Positions 33,114-42,313 of a stretch of 64,000 bases of DNA are shown here, one piece after another; position 1 is the first letter of the stretch; every line of letters starts with the position of its first letter. A program made the translations under genes and the position numbers. The notes beneath the pieces were generated by a model that did no database searches, was not told where the DNA came from, and saw only the letters and a program-made list of their open reading frames with translations. This stretch comes from Actinomycetota bacterium (GTDB lineage: Bacteria > Actinomycetota > Thermoleophilia > Gaiellales > Gaiellaceae): the NCBI GenBank assembly GCA_013816245.1, contig JACDEU010000006.1:1-64000 (forward strand). The letters are read 5' to 3'.

Positions 33114-33584
33114 ATGACAGGTGAAGAGCTGCGGGAAGTGATGCGCCGCTTCCCGGCGCCGGTCGCCGTCGTGACCACGGAGGTGGACGGCGAACGGTTC
33201 GGGCTCACGGTCGGCTCGCTCGTCTCGCTGTCGCTCGCACCTCCGCTCGTCGGCATCTCGATCGGGAAGGATTCGTCCTCGCACGAGCCGCTGCGGCAGG
33301 CGGCCGGCTGGACAGCCAGCCTGCTGGCCGGCTCGCAGCAGACCGTCGCGCAACACTTCGCCCGTCGAGGGATTCCGCCGGTCGCACTGTGGAACGGAGT
33401 GGACGTGCGCGAGGGCACACGGGGGCCACTGGTAGTGGGCGCGCTCGCCTGGCTCGAGTGCCGCACCGTCTCGCAACACGATGCCGGCGACCACACGATC
33501 TTCGTCGGGGAGGTGGAGTCGACCGAGCGCGGCGCGACGGGGCCGGGGCTCGTGTACCGCGACGGCGGCTTCCTGCCCGCGTGA
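33114..33584 (+). CDS. Flavin reductase-like FMN-binding protein
   Basis: 156 residues from ATG 33114. The split-barrel flavin-reductase pattern is complete: FPAPVAVVTTEVDGERFGLT, VGSLVSLSLAPPLVGISI, and W-TASLLAG with a late DHTIFVGEV. Partner reductase of two-component monooxygenases or a stand-alone FMN reductase. It overlaps the next start as GTGA. Confidence 0.82.
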   Translation: MTGEELREVMRRFPAPVAVVTTEVDGERFGLTVGSLVSLSLAPPLVGISIGKDSSSHEPLRQAAGWTASLLAGSQQTVAQHFARRGIPPVALWNGVDVREGTRGPLVVGALAWLECRTVSQHDAGDHTIFVGEVESTERGATGPGLVYRDGGFLPA

Positions 33585-34258
33585 TCGAGGCAGTCGTCTT
33601 CGATCTCGACGGGGTCATCGTCGACAGCGAGGAAGCGTGGGACGAGGTACGGGAAAGGCTCGCACGCGAAAGAGGTGGGCGCTGGAGCGAGCGGGCGCAG
33701 GCCGACATGATGGGAATGAGCTCGATCGAATGGTCCCGCTATATGCACGACGTCGTCGGTCTGCCCGAGCCGCCGAAAGAGATCAACCGTGAGGTCGTGC
33801 GGCATATGCTCGACAGGTACTCGCGCGATCTGCCGTTGATCGACGGCGCGGTCGATGCTGTGAAGCGCCTGGCTGAGCACTGGCCGCTCGGCGTCGCGTC
33901 GTCGTCGAACCGCGAACTGATCGACCGCGTGCTCGAGGTCTCCGGGCTGACGTCTTACTTCCAGGCGACGGTCTCGTCCGAGGAGGTCGCGCGCGGCAAG
34001 CCTGCGCCGGATGTCTATCTCGAAGCCGCGCGGCGACTCGGCGCCGAGCCGGCACGCTCCGTTGCGATCGAGGACTCTGCCAACGGGATTCGCTCCGCCC
34101 ATGCCGCAGGTATGCATGTCGTCGCGATTCCCAATCGCGCCTTCGCGCCGCCGGCAGACGTTCTCACGCAGGCGGAAGTCGTGCTGCACTCGATCGAAGA
34201 GCTCGATCCCGAGATCGTCAGGGAGGCGGAGCGCCCTTCGATTCCCAGTAACGGTTGA
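33581..34258 (+). CDS. HAD hydrolase, beta-phosphoglucomutase-like
   Basis: 225 residues from GTG 33581. HAD motifs: DLDGVIVDSE (I), ASSSN (II), Lys in GKPAPDVYL (III), IEDSANG (IV). A helical cap (about 15-80) fits subfamily IA phosphatases and phosphomutases. Its start overlaps the flavin reductase stop. The last 41 bases overlap the convergent DUF4234 gene. Confidence 0.82.
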   Translation: MIEAVVFDLDGVIVDSEEAWDEVRERLARERGGRWSERAQADMMGMSSIEWSRYMHDVVGLPEPPKEINREVVRHMLDRYSRDLPLIDGAVDAVKRLAEHWPLGVASSSNRELIDRVLEVSGLTSYFQATVSSEEVARGKPAPDVYLEAARRLGAEPARSVAIEDSANGIRSAHAAGMHVVAIPNRAFAPPADVLTQAEVVLHSIEELDPEIVREAERPSIPSNG

Positions 34259-34598
34259 GCGCGCCCTGCACCTTGACGAACCAGACGATGTTTCCGATCA
34301 GCGGCAGCAGGACCCAGAGCCCGGTCAGCCCCCGCACGGGGCTCTTCTGCCTGTCGAGGTCCTCGTACATGTACCGGACCTCGGACGGAACGACGAAGAA
34401 GGTGATGGGTGAGATCAGGATGTAGATCACGAGCCCGATCACGCCGCCGACGCCGTTGCCGGAGTAGCGCTTGATCTCCTCGTGTGTCTTGTAGGTCCAG
34501 ACGAGCGTGTAGATGCCGAGGGTCAGGATCGCCCAGAGGATCGAGAGCCCGATGGAACGCGTCTGCCCGACCGGCCCGCGCTGTCGTTCTGCCGCCAT
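34218..34598 (-). CDS. DUF4234 membrane protein
   Basis: 126 residues from ATG 34598 (GTG 34607 possible). DUF4234 pattern SIGLSILWAILTLGIYTLVW, then THEEIKRYSG, and three to four membrane helices in all. Such domains often accompany envelope functions, but no role is known. It runs tail to tail with the HAD gene, overlapping by 41 bases. Confidence 0.75.
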   Translation of the reverse strand: MAAERQRGPVGQTRSIGLSILWAILTLGIYTLVWTYKTHEEIKRYSGNGVGGVIGLVIYILISPITFFVVPSEVRYMYEDLDRQKSPVRGLTGLWVLLPLIGNIVWFVKVQGALNRYWESKGAPPP

Positions 34599-34619
34599 CG
34601 CCGTCACGTGCCGGTCATC

Positions 34620-35260
34620 TCATGCACGCCAGATGAGATTCATCCCGTCCCGGACCGTCAGTAGAACGTTTTCGACCCGTTCGTCGTTGATCACGTGGTC
34701 GTTGAATGACTTGATCGCCAGCGTGTTCTCGTCATCGTCGTCCTCGACGACACGACCGGACCAGAGCGTGTTGTCGACGACCATCAGGCCGTCGTCGGCG
34801 AGCAAGGACAATGTCGCCTCGTAGTAGTTCAGGTAGTTCGGCTTGTCCGCGTCGATGAAGACGAGGTCGAACGGGCCGTCGAGTTGTGCGATCGTCTCGA
34901 GTCCGGAGCCGAGCCGGTAGTCGATTCGGTCCGCGACGCCCGCTTCCTCGGCATAACGGCGCGCGATCGTCGTCGTCTCCTCGTTGACGTCGCAGGTGAT
35001 GATGCGCCCGCCCGTCGGCAGTGCGAGCGCCATCGAGATCGACGAGTAGCCGGTGAACGTGCCGAGCTCGAGCACGCGCCTCGCACGCAGTGTTCGGACG
35101 AGCGTCCCGAGGAAGCGGCCCTCGAGACGACCGACCATCATCTGCGGGGCGGTGGTCTTCTCGTGCGTCTCGGCCGCCAGGCGCTCGAACAGCTCTCCGT
35201 CCGGGGACGTGTGCTCCTCCGCGTACTGCTCGACCCGAGGGTCGACGATGAAGCTCATTC
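34620..35260 (-). CDS. SAM-dependent O-methyltransferase (class I, CCoAOMT-like)
   Basis: 213 residues from ATG 35260, overlapping the fabF stop as ATGA. SAM motif ELGTFTGYSSISMALALP, acidic strand ITCDVNEE, then FIDADKPNYLNYYE and DNTLWSGRV, the metal-binding signature of the caffeoyl-CoA/catechol O-methyltransferase family. Full length. Coupling to fabF suggests shared expression rather than pathway membership. Confidence 0.88.
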
Positions 35261-36484
35261 GACGCGCCCGAGCAAGACGCAGCCGTTGTGGCCACCGAGG
35301 CCCATCGCGTTCGAGAGCGCCACGTCGAGCTTCGCCTGCCGCGCCTCGTTCGGCACGTAGTCCAGGTCGCAGTCCGGGTCGGGGTGGCGGTAGTTGATCG
35401 TGGGAGGGATCACTCCATCGTGCAGCGCGAGTGCGCACATCATCGCCTCGATCGCCCCCGCCGCGCCGAAGGTATGGCCCATCATCGATTTGGTCGAGGA
35501 GATGGCGAGCTCGTAGGCATGGTCGCCGAAGACGGCCTTGATCGCCTTCGTCTCGGCGAGATCTCCGAGCGGCGTCGAGGTGCCGTGCGCGTTGATGTAG
35601 CCGACCCGCTCCGGCTCGACGCCTGAACGGCGGAGCGCGGCACGCATCATGTCCGCGACACCGGTGGCCTCTGGCTCGGGCTGCGCCATGTGGTGGGCAT
35701 CGTTCGAGGCGCCGTAACCCAGCACCTCCGCGTAGACGCGGGCGCCGCGGGCCTGGGCTGCTTCGAGCTCCTCAAGAACGAAGACGCAGGCACCCTCGCC
35801 CATCACGAACCCCGCCCGCGTCGCGTCGAACGGACGCGAGGCATGCGGCGGATCGTCGTTCTCGACCGCAAGGCCGCGCATGGCGGTGAACCCGGCGAGG
35901 ATGAGCGGGTGCATGCAGGCCTCGCCCCCGCCGGCAAGGACGGCGTCCGCGTCTCCGCGCTTGATCAGCTCAGCCGCCTCCCCGATCGCGTGCGAGCCTG
36001 TGGCGCAGGCCGAGACCACCGCATAGTTCGGGCCCTTGATCCCGAGCGAGATCGCGAGCTGGCCGCTGGCGGAGTCGACGAGGACGTTCGGCAGGAAATT
36101 CGGCGAGACCCGGTTCGGGCCGCGGCTGAGGCGGATCTCTTCCTGCTCGAGGATTCCGCTCACACCGCCGATCGCCGTGCCGAAGACGATGCCGACCCGA
36201 GCCGGATCGAAGCCGTTCAGACCGGAGTCGCGGAGCGCCTCGCGCGCCGCCCCGAGGGCGAGGAGCACGTTCCGCTCGAGCTTTCGCACCTCCTTCGGCG
36301 AGGCGACCTGGCTCGCATCGAAGTCCTTGACCTCGGCCGCGACGCGCACAGGGGCGTCACCGGGGTCGAACGAGCGGATCCAGTCGATGCCGCTCTCCCC
36401 GGTGGTCGCCGCCCGCCACGTGGACGCCACGTCGTTTCCGAGCGGCGTGACCGCACCGAGACCTGTGACGGCGACCTTCCTCAT
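35255..36484 (-). CDS. fabF: Beta-ketoacyl-ACP synthase II
   Basis: 409 residues from ATG 36484. The Cys-His-His triad is complete: C160 in VSACATGSH, His in NAHGTSTPLGD, His in SMMGHTFGAAGA. The KASII pattern VTGLGAVTPLG opens the protein. It extends acyl-ACP in fatty-acid synthesis. No acpP or fabD neighbour is present, so it is a stand-alone copy paired with a methyltransferase. Confidence 0.93.
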   Translation of the reverse strand: MRKVAVTGLGAVTPLGNDVASTWRAATTGESGIDWIRSFDPGDAPVRVAAEVKDFDASQVASPKEVRKLERNVLLALGAAREALRDSGLNGFDPARVGIVFGTAIGGVSGILEQEEIRLSRGPNRVSPNFLPNVLVDSASGQLAISLGIKGPNYAVVSACATGSHAIGEAAELIKRGDADAVLAGGGEACMHPLILAGFTAMRGLAVENDDPPHASRPFDATRAGFVMGEGACVFVLEELEAAQARGARVYAEVLGYGASNDAHHMAQPEPEATGVADMMRAALRRSGVEPERVGYINAHGTSTPLGDLAETKAIKAVFGDHAYELAISSTKSMMGHTFGAAGAIEAMMCALALHDGVIPPTINYRHPDPDCDLDYVPNEARQAKLDVALSNAMGLGGHNGCVLLGRVE

Positions 36485-36608
36485 CGCGTGAGCTTAGACA
36501 GCGGGTTGCTGCGTGAGGTTACGAATCCGTAGGTTTCGGGCAGAAATCCGCTCGTTCCTAGCAAAGGGCCAAGTCCTCGCCCTTCCGAACTACTTGGAGG
36601 TACGCGAG

Positions 36609-36911
36609 ATGTCAGTGGCCAACCCCACGCTGGGCGAGCAACCTCGGCTCGTCTTCTTCCACTCGCCGGTCTCGGGCAACTGTCGGCGCGTGGAGGGATT
36701 TCTAGCGCAAGTGCTGCAGCGGCGACGCAACCACGGAACGTTCGACGTGGTGCGCGTTTCCGAGGAAGAGCGCCCGGACCTGCTCGAGCGCTTCAAGATC
36801 GAAACTCTGCCGACGCTCGTCGTCGTCCAGAACAAGGCCGTGAAGGGCCGCCTCGAACGGCCGCGCGGCTGCCGGGACATCGAGGGCTTCCTCGCTCCCT
36901 GGCTCCACTGA
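36609..36911 (+). CDS. Thioredoxin-fold protein lacking CxxC
   Basis: 100 residues from ATG 36609, preceded by GGAGG at 36596-36600; a longer frame to 36513 is not needed. The pattern LVFFHSPVSGNCRRVEGFL, DVVRVSEEERPDLLERF, KIETLPTLVVV (cis-Pro) is a thioredoxin fold. The active-site position reads SPVSGNC, so only one cysteine remains and dithiol exchange is not expected. Perhaps a redox sensor or chaperone. Confidence 0.75.
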   Translation: MSVANPTLGEQPRLVFFHSPVSGNCRRVEGFLAQVLQRRRNHGTFDVVRVSEEERPDLLERFKIETLPTLVVVQNKAVKGRLERPRGCRDIEGFLAPWLH

Positions 36912-36914
36912 TCC

Positions 36915-36953
36915 AAAAAGCCACGGCCCGGTGTCAGACACCGGGCCCGTGGC
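36915..36953. terminator. Strong bidirectional terminator
   Basis: Minus-strand reading: GCCACGGGCCCGGTGT (36953-36938), loop CTG, ACACCGGGCCGTGGC (36934-36920) with a one-base bulge, then TTTTT (36919-36915). It terminates the DUF892 fusion gene and can stop the thioredoxin-like gene from the other side. Its core GGTGTCAGACACC belongs to a dispersed palindrome family. Confidence 0.8.
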
Positions 36954-36962
36954 CCCAAGTGA

Positions 36963-37724
36963 CTAGACGGTGATGCCCTCCTCCTGGAGGGAGAGCTCGG
37001 CAAACTTGTCCCAGTTCTGCTCGATCAGCTTCGCCATCGCGCGCTCGTCCTCGATGATCTCCTGAGCGGCGGTCGCGGTCTCCTCGTCGCCCGCCTTCTG
37101 CGCGATGCGGCGTAGCAGCTCGTAGCTTGCGATCTCGAGGTGCTCCGTCGCATAGCCGTCGCGTGCGTTTCGGCCGGCTTTCTCACCGCGCACGAGATCG
37201 AGGGGCAGCTTGGCGAGCGCGCCGATCACGCCGCCGATCTGCTTCACGGTCGACGGCGACGCATCGTGAGCCTCGAGGCGCTCGACCATGCGGTCGGCAT
37301 GACCCTGCGTCTGCATCTTGTGATGCTCGAGCGCGTCGAGGATCTCCGGGTCGTCGGTCGTCGAGATCATGCCGTCGAGCATGCGCAGAACGTTCTGCTC
37401 CATCGCATGCGCTTCGTCGATGTGCTTGAGCAGCTGTTCCTTCAACTGTGCCACGTCATCCAACCTCCTCATCTTGAATTGACCGAGCTCGCGGCCGAGC
37501 AGCGTGGAGCGTCCGAGGTAGCTCCCGTTCTGCGGCTCGAGCTTGTCCACGAACATGCTCAACGGGTAGTGGAGCTCCCGCCCACGCACCTCGAACGGCA
37601 GGCCCGGCACGTGCGGAAACTCCGTCGTCCCACGCGTTCCGTGGATGCGCTTTACGCATCCATGCAGCGGCGGCAGCGCGCCAGAGACACGCTCAACCTT
37701 CCAGACCCCATCGAGCTCACCCAC
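36963..37724 (-). CDS. Fusion: small beta domain plus DUF892 ferritin-like domain
   Basis: 253 residues from GTG 37724; the longer frame would overlap the ligase gene. N-terminal about 85 residues (GELDGVWKVERVSGALPPL through YLGRSTLLGRELGQFKM) form a compact beta domain usually found as a separate small protein. The C-terminal 160 residues are the YciE/YciF DUF892 ferritin-like four-helix domain (LKEQLLKHIDEAHAMEQNVL, DALEHHKMQTQGHADR, DERAMAKLIEQNWD) with E/H ligands for a di-iron site. Divergent from a DNA ligase gene. Function of the fusion unknown. Confidence 0.75.
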   Translation of the reverse strand: MGELDGVWKVERVSGALPPLHGCVKRIHGTRGTTEFPHVPGLPFEVRGRELHYPLSMFVDKLEPQNGSYLGRSTLLGRELGQFKMRRLDDVAQLKEQLLKHIDEAHAMEQNVLRMLDGMISTTDDPEILDALEHHKMQTQGHADRMVERLEAHDASPSTVKQIGGVIGALAKLPLDLVRGEKAGRNARDGYATEHLEIASYELLRRIAQKAGDEETATAAQEIIEDERAMAKLIEQNWDKFAELSLQEEGITV

Positions 37725-37758
37725 GTCAGTAGGGTTCCGCCCGGTGCCTGGACCAAAC

Positions 37759-38751
37759 GTGCCCTTTCCACCGATGGAAGCCCAGCTCGTCAAGGAGCTT
37801 CCCGACACCGACGGCTGGCAGTTCGAGCCGAAATGGGATGGTTTCCGGGGTGTGCTGGAGAACGACGGCGGCGAGCTCGCCCTCTGGTCTCGTAACGGCC
37901 GGCCGCTACTGCGCTATTTCCCGGAGCTGCGTCCCCTGGGTGACCTCTTGCCGCCTCACTCGGCCTTGGACGGGGAGATCGTGATCGCGCGTGATGGCGT
38001 CCTCGACTTCGACTCCATGCAGATGCGCCTCCACCCGGCGGAGTCGCGCGTGCGCAAGTTGTCGGCGGAGATCCCGGCCGACTTCATCGTCTTCGACCTT
38101 CTGCTCTGGGACGGCAAACCGATCCACGAGCAGCGGCTCGAGGAGCGCCGAGCCGAGCTCGAGCGAATCGGCCAGGGCTTCCACCTCTCCCCGACGACGA
38201 GCGATGCGAAGGACGCGCAGAAGTGGCTCGACAGTTTCGAGGCAGCCGGTCTCGACGGTGTGATCGCGAAGAAGCTCGGTCTCCCATATCTCCCGGGCTC
38301 CCGTGACGGCGTCCTCAAGGTGAAGCCGCACAAGACAGCCGACTGCGTGATCGTCGGCGTGCGCTGGAAGGAAAAGCCGACGCGGATCGCGACGCTTCTG
38401 CTCGGCCTCTACAGCGAGGAGAAGAAGATCGACTACGTGGGGTCGGCCGCGGTCGCGGCCAGTCGACACGAGGAGATCTTCGACCGAATCGAGCCGTTTT
38501 TGAAGGATGCGCCGGATCGCGGTTTCTCGGAGCCCAACCGCTGGGGCACGGGTGAGCTGCAGGAGTCGGCCGTGCGACCGGAGCTCGTGGCCGAGGTGCG
38601 CTACGACAAGGTGCAGGGCAACCGGTTCCGCCACGGATCGCGCTTCATCCGCTTCCGCGACGACAAGGACGCGGATCAGTGCACGTGGCGCGAGGTCAGA
38701 CCGGCCCGCCGCAAGGACGATCCGACTTTCGAAAGTCTGCTCGCGAGCTAG
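37759..38751 (+). CDS. ATP-dependent DNA ligase (LigD ligase domain / LigC-like)
   Basis: 330 residues from GTG 37759 (GTG 37744 and ATG 37774 possible). Nucleotidyltransferase motif I EPKWDGFRG with the adenylated lysine, motif III ALDGEIV, motif IV GLDGVIAKK, motif V VLKVKP, then an OB-fold domain. It seals nicks in repair or NHEJ. The LigD polymerase domain is a separate gene just beyond, convergent. No ku gene in the window. Confidence 0.88.
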   Translation: MPFPPMEAQLVKELPDTDGWQFEPKWDGFRGVLENDGGELALWSRNGRPLLRYFPELRPLGDLLPPHSALDGEIVIARDGVLDFDSMQMRLHPAESRVRKLSAEIPADFIVFDLLLWDGKPIHEQRLEERRAELERIGQGFHLSPTTSDAKDAQKWLDSFEAAGLDGVIAKKLGLPYLPGSRDGVLKVKPHKTADCVIVGVRWKEKPTRIATLLLGLYSEEKKIDYVGSAAVAASRHEEIFDRIEPFLKDAPDRGFSEPNRWGTGELQESAVRPELVAEVRYDKVQGNRFRHGSRFIRFRDDKDADQCTWREVRPARRKDDPTFESLLAS

Positions 38752-38874
38752 AGCTAAAGCTAAAGCTGGCCGCGGACGCCGGCATTCCGGTCGGCCGGAC
38801 CCAAAACATTCAGCCGCGCCATTCGCCCGTGAGGAGCGTGAGGGTGGCGAGGGTCACTGCGACTACGGAGGGCA
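38752..38874. other. Short spacer with AGCTAA direct repeats
   Basis: 123 bases between the convergent ligase and polymerase genes. It starts with GCTAGAGCTAAAGCTAAAGC, a small direct repeat. No terminator hairpin of strength was found. Confidence 0.4.
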
Positions 38875-39792
38875 CTAGTGCTCCTTTCGTTGAATTGCCG
38901 GGGGGTCGATCCCGAAGAGCTCGAAGAGTTCTCCCAGGTCGGGACGATGACGCCAGATGTCCGCCGTGAGATCGCCCACGTCCGCGATGCGGTCGCGCAT
39001 CGTCTTGACCGTGAAGTCGGCGGGATCGACGTCCGCGACCTCGTCCCAGCGGAGCGGCGCCGAGACGCGCGCGTCCGACCTGGGGCGGACCGAGTACGCG
39101 GTCGCGATTGTCCGGTCCCGGGTGTTCTGGCCGAAGTCGACGAACACGCCGCGCCGGTCGGCGACCCGCCACGTGGTCGTCGCCACCTCCTGGTCGCCGA
39201 TCCGCCGCTCGACCTCTTCGGCAAGCGCTTTGGCGAAACGGCGAACTTCAGGGAACAAGACGTCGGGTTTGATCGGGGCGAGGATGTGCAGGCCGGTAGC
39301 GCCCGAGGTCTTCGGATAGGCGGCGAGACCAAGCTCGTCCATCACCTCGCGCACGACGAGTGCGATCTGGCGGACATAAGGCCACTGGCCGTCGGTCGTG
39401 GGATCGAGGTCGATCAGCAGATAGTCGGGCCGCTCGATGTCGTCCACCCGGGAGTGCCAGGTGTGCAGCTCGATACACCCGAGGTTGACGACCCAGGCGA
39501 GGGCAGCCGCGTTGTCCAGCACGGCGAAGACAGTCGAGTGGCCGCTCGGGAACTCGACGTACTGTTCTCCGACGTACTCCGGATGTGAGGGCACTCGCTT
39601 CTGGTGGAAGAAGTTGCCTTCCACACCGTTCGGATAGCGGACCATGTGGAAAGGCCTCTGGCGCAGGTGCGGCAAAGCGCAGGCAGCGAAGTCGACGTAG
39701 TACTGGACAAGGTCACCCTTCGTCAGGCCGGCCCTCGGGAAGAAGATCTTGTCCGGGTTCGTTATGGAGACGTCATGGCCGCCAACCTGCAT
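38875..39792 (-). CDS. LigD-type DNA primase/polymerase (PolDom)
   Basis: 305 residues from ATG 39792 (MQVGGHDVSITNPDKIFFP); the frame extends to 40125 but is not family-like there. Archaeo-eukaryotic primase fold: FYHMVR-like PFHMVRYPNG, catalytic acids in LLIDLDP, then KTSGATGLHILAPI. Such proteins fill gaps and add ribonucleotides in NHEJ. Together with the adjacent ligase it makes a split LigD. The nuclease domain and Ku are not in this window. Confidence 0.88.
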   Translation of the reverse strand: MQVGGHDVSITNPDKIFFPRAGLTKGDLVQYYVDFAACALPHLRQRPFHMVRYPNGVEGNFFHQKRVPSHPEYVGEQYVEFPSGHSTVFAVLDNAAALAWVVNLGCIELHTWHSRVDDIERPDYLLIDLDPTTDGQWPYVRQIALVVREVMDELGLAAYPKTSGATGLHILAPIKPDVLFPEVRRFAKALAEEVERRIGDQEVATTTWRVADRRGVFVDFGQNTRDRTIATAYSVRPRSDARVSAPLRWDEVADVDPADFTVKTMRDRIADVGDLTADIWRHRPDLGELFELFGIDPPAIQRKEH

Positions 39793-39825
39793 GGAGTGAA
39801 GTATCGGCGTGTTAGGGTCGCCTGC

Positions 39826-40710
39826 GTGCGCCGAGCCCCCGCGATCGTCCTCGTCGTCGTCCTCTCTATCCTCGCCGCCGGCTGCGGCGGGTCGAGCAAC
39901 AAGAGCTCCGCCGGAGGGACCGGGACGACCGCCGCCTCGTGCGCCAAGGCCGACCTCAACCTTGTCGAGCCGGGCACGCTCACGATCGGCACCTCCAACC
40001 CCGCCTTTCCACCGTGGTACGGCGGCGCAGAGAAGGCGCCGTGGAAGGTGAGCGACCCTCGATCGGGCAAGGGGTACGAGAGCGCGGTGGCCTACGCCGT
40101 CGCGAAGAAGCTCGGCTTCACGCATGCCGAGGTCGAGTGGAAAGTCGTGCCGTTCAACCTGTCATTTGCACCCGGGCCAAAGAAGTTCGATTTCGACATC
40201 AACCAGATTTCGTACAAGCCCATCCGAGCCAAGGCAGTCGACTTCAGCGACTCCTACTACGCGGTGAACCAGGCGCTCGTCGTCGTGAACGGTACGCCGA
40301 TTGCCAGCGCAGGTTCAATCGCTGCGCTCAAGCCTTACAAGCTTGCGGTTCAGCTCGGCACAACGAGCTACGACTACATCGTCGACAACATCAAGCCGTC
40401 GAAAAAGCCTGCCGTGTTCGACACCAACGACGCAGCGGTCGCCGCGCTCAAGAACAAGCAGATCGATGGGCTCGTGGTCGACTTCCCGACCGCCCTGTAT
40501 GTGTCCGCTGTCCAGGTTCCGAACTCCAAAGTCCTCGGTCGATTCCCGACGGTGGGTACACAAGAGCACTTCGGGCTTGTCTTCGAGAAGGGTAATTCGC
40601 TTGGCTCATGCGTCAACGAGGCCCTTTCGAAGCTGCAGGACGATGGTACATTGCAGCGTTTCCAGGATGAGTGGATCACGAAGGCCGGCGGCGCACCCGT
40701 CCTGAAGTAG
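39826..40710 (+). CDS. Amino-acid ABC transporter substrate-binding lipoprotein
   Basis: 294 residues from GTG 39826. Signal and lipobox: IVLVVVLSILAAGCGG, then a Ser/Gly-rich linker. SBP family 3 fold: LTIGTSNPAFPPWYGG, GYESAVAYAVAKKLGF, FDFDINQISYKPIRAKAVDF. Binds an amino acid or related solute outside the membrane. First gene of a three-gene operon with permease and ATPase. Confidence 0.88.
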   Translation: MRRAPAIVLVVVLSILAAGCGGSSNKSSAGGTGTTAASCAKADLNLVEPGTLTIGTSNPAFPPWYGGAEKAPWKVSDPRSGKGYESAVAYAVAKKLGFTHAEVEWKVVPFNLSFAPGPKKFDFDINQISYKPIRAKAVDFSDSYYAVNQALVVVNGTPIASAGSIAALKPYKLAVQLGTTSYDYIVDNIKPSKKPAVFDTNDAAVAALKNKQIDGLVVDFPTALYVSAVQVPNSKVLGRFPTVGTQEHFGLVFEKGNSLGSCVNEALSKLQDDGTLQRFQDEWITKAGGAPVLK

Positions 40711-40750
40711 CCCGCTGAACGAGAACCGCGGCTCGCGAATCCTCGGCAGT

Positions 40751-41557
40751 GTGACTGCCGGCTCCGAGGGGCGCCGCGCCGTAACGGTCGCGATCCTAAG
40801 CACGATCGTCTTCTTCACGCTGGTTGGGATAGCAATCACGCACGCGCCCGGCTGGCCCGAGGTGAGGCGCACGTTCTTCGACTGGGGCGAGTTCAAGGCC
40901 TCGATACCGGAGATCGCGCGCGCGTTTCTGTTGAACGTCAAGATCTTCGCGATCGCCGAGGCGTTCATCCTCGTCCTCGCGCTCGCACTGGCGGTCATTC
41001 GTAGCCTGCCCGGGCCCGTGTTCTTCCCGATGCGCATGCTCGGCATCGCCTATGCGGATTTCTTTCGCGGCGTGCCGACAATCCTCGTGATCGCTTTGCT
41101 CGGCTTCGGCGCTCCGGCGCTGCAACTCAGCTGGGTGCCGCTGTCGACGACGTTCTGGGGGATCGTCGCGCTCGTGCTGGTCTACACCGCCTATGTCTCG
41201 GAGGTGTACCGCGCCGGGATCGAGTCGGTGCACCCGAGTCAGGACGCCGCAGCGCGCTCGCTCGGGTTGTCGCACTGGCAGTCGCTGCGGAAGGTCGTCC
41301 TGCCTCAGGCAGTGCGGCGTGTGATCCCGCCGCTTCTGAACGACTTCATCGGCCTGCAGAAGGACACGGCGCTGGTCGGGTTCCTCGGCTCGGTCGAGGC
41401 GTTCAAGCAGTCCCAGATCGACGCGGCAGCGACGTTCAACTACACGCCGTTCGTGGCGGCCGCGGTTCTCTTCGTCGCGCTCACGATCCCGCTTGCGCGC
41501 TTCACGGACTGGCTCGTGCTGCGTGATCGACGCCGGCGACAGGCGACAGGCGTCTGA
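40751..41557 (+). CDS. Amino-acid ABC transporter permease
   Basis: 268 residues from GTG 40751. His/Glu/Gln/Arg-opine permease family: about five or six helices, the YADFFRGVPTILVIALLGF segment, and the EAA coupling loop (AARSLGLSHWQSLRKVVLP). A longer N-terminus than usual (about 60 residues before the core). Its stop overlaps the ATPase start as TGATG. Confidence 0.9.
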   Translation: MTAGSEGRRAVTVAILSTIVFFTLVGIAITHAPGWPEVRRTFFDWGEFKASIPEIARAFLLNVKIFAIAEAFILVLALALAVIRSLPGPVFFPMRMLGIAYADFFRGVPTILVIALLGFGAPALQLSWVPLSTTFWGIVALVLVYTAYVSEVYRAGIESVHPSQDAAARSLGLSHWQSLRKVVLPQAVRRVIPPLLNDFIGLQKDTALVGFLGSVEAFKQSQIDAAATFNYTPFVAAAVLFVALTIPLARFTDWLVLRDRRRRQATGV

Positions 41558-42303
41558 TGAGCGAAGCGCTCGTCGTCGACGGTCTGCACAAGTCCTTCGG
41601 GACGCTCGAGGTTCTGCGCGGAGTGGACCTCGCCGTCGCCGAGCATGAAGTCGTCTGCCTGATCGGCGCCTCCGGCTCCGGAAAGTCGACGCTGTTGCGA
41701 TGCGTCAACCTGCTAGAGCCGATCGACCAGGGCAGGATCGTCGTCGAGGGTGAGGAGATCACGGCGCCCGGCGTCAACGTGAACCGCATCCGCCGCCGCA
41801 TCGGCATCGTCTTCCAGGCGTACAACCTCTTCCCGCACATGAGCGTCCTGCGTAACGTCACGCTCGCACCGACCCTCGCGCTCGGCACTTCCCGCGTGCA
41901 GGCAGAGGCCGAGGCGAAGGAGCTGCTCTCCCGCTTCGGGCTCGCTGACAAGCGGAACGATTATCCGGACAGTCTTTCGGGTGGCCAGCAGCAGCGGGTG
42001 GCAATCGTGAGAGCGCTCGCGATGCGGCCCGACCTGATGCTGCTCGACGAGGTGACGAGCGCTCTCGATCCGGAGCTCGTCGCCGAGGTGCTCGAGGTGA
42101 TCCGAGAGCTTGCAGCCGGTGGGATGACGATGCTGATCGCGACCCACGAGATGGGCTTCGCGCGGGACATCGCCAACCGCATCTGCTTTCTCGACGAGGG
42201 CGTGATCCTGGAGCAAGGCCCTCCGGAGCAAATGCTCACCGAGCCGAAGGAGCCAAGAACGCAGCAGTTCCTGCAACGCATCATCAACGCGGGGCGGCTG
42301 TAG
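41557..42303 (+). CDS. Amino-acid ABC transporter ATP-binding protein
   Basis: 248 residues from ATG 41557. Walker A GASGSGKST, Q loop FQAYNLFPHM, signature LSGGQQQR, Walker B LMLLDEVTSALDP, switch His in IATHEMGFA. GlnQ/HisP type, powering the import of the substrate bound by the lipoprotein upstream. All motifs intact. Confidence 0.94.
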   Translation: MSEALVVDGLHKSFGTLEVLRGVDLAVAEHEVVCLIGASGSGKSTLLRCVNLLEPIDQGRIVVEGEEITAPGVNVNRIRRRIGIVFQAYNLFPHMSVLRNVTLAPTLALGTSRVQAEAEAKELLSRFGLADKRNDYPDSLSGGQQQRVAIVRALAMRPDLMLLDEVTSALDPELVAEVLEVIRELAAGGMTMLIATHEMGFARDIANRICFLDEGVILEQGPPEQMLTEPKEPRTQQFLQRIINAGRL

Positions 42304-42313
42304 CGTTACGGGG

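Noticed and set aside
32055-33494. Longer start for the Ca2+/H+ antiporter
   Set aside because: The extra 130 residues overlap the divergent flavin reductase gene and contain no helix or family sequence.
37645-39792. A complete bacterial NHEJ locus
   Set aside because: Ligase and polymerase domains are present, but I found no ku gene and no LigD nuclease domain in the window.
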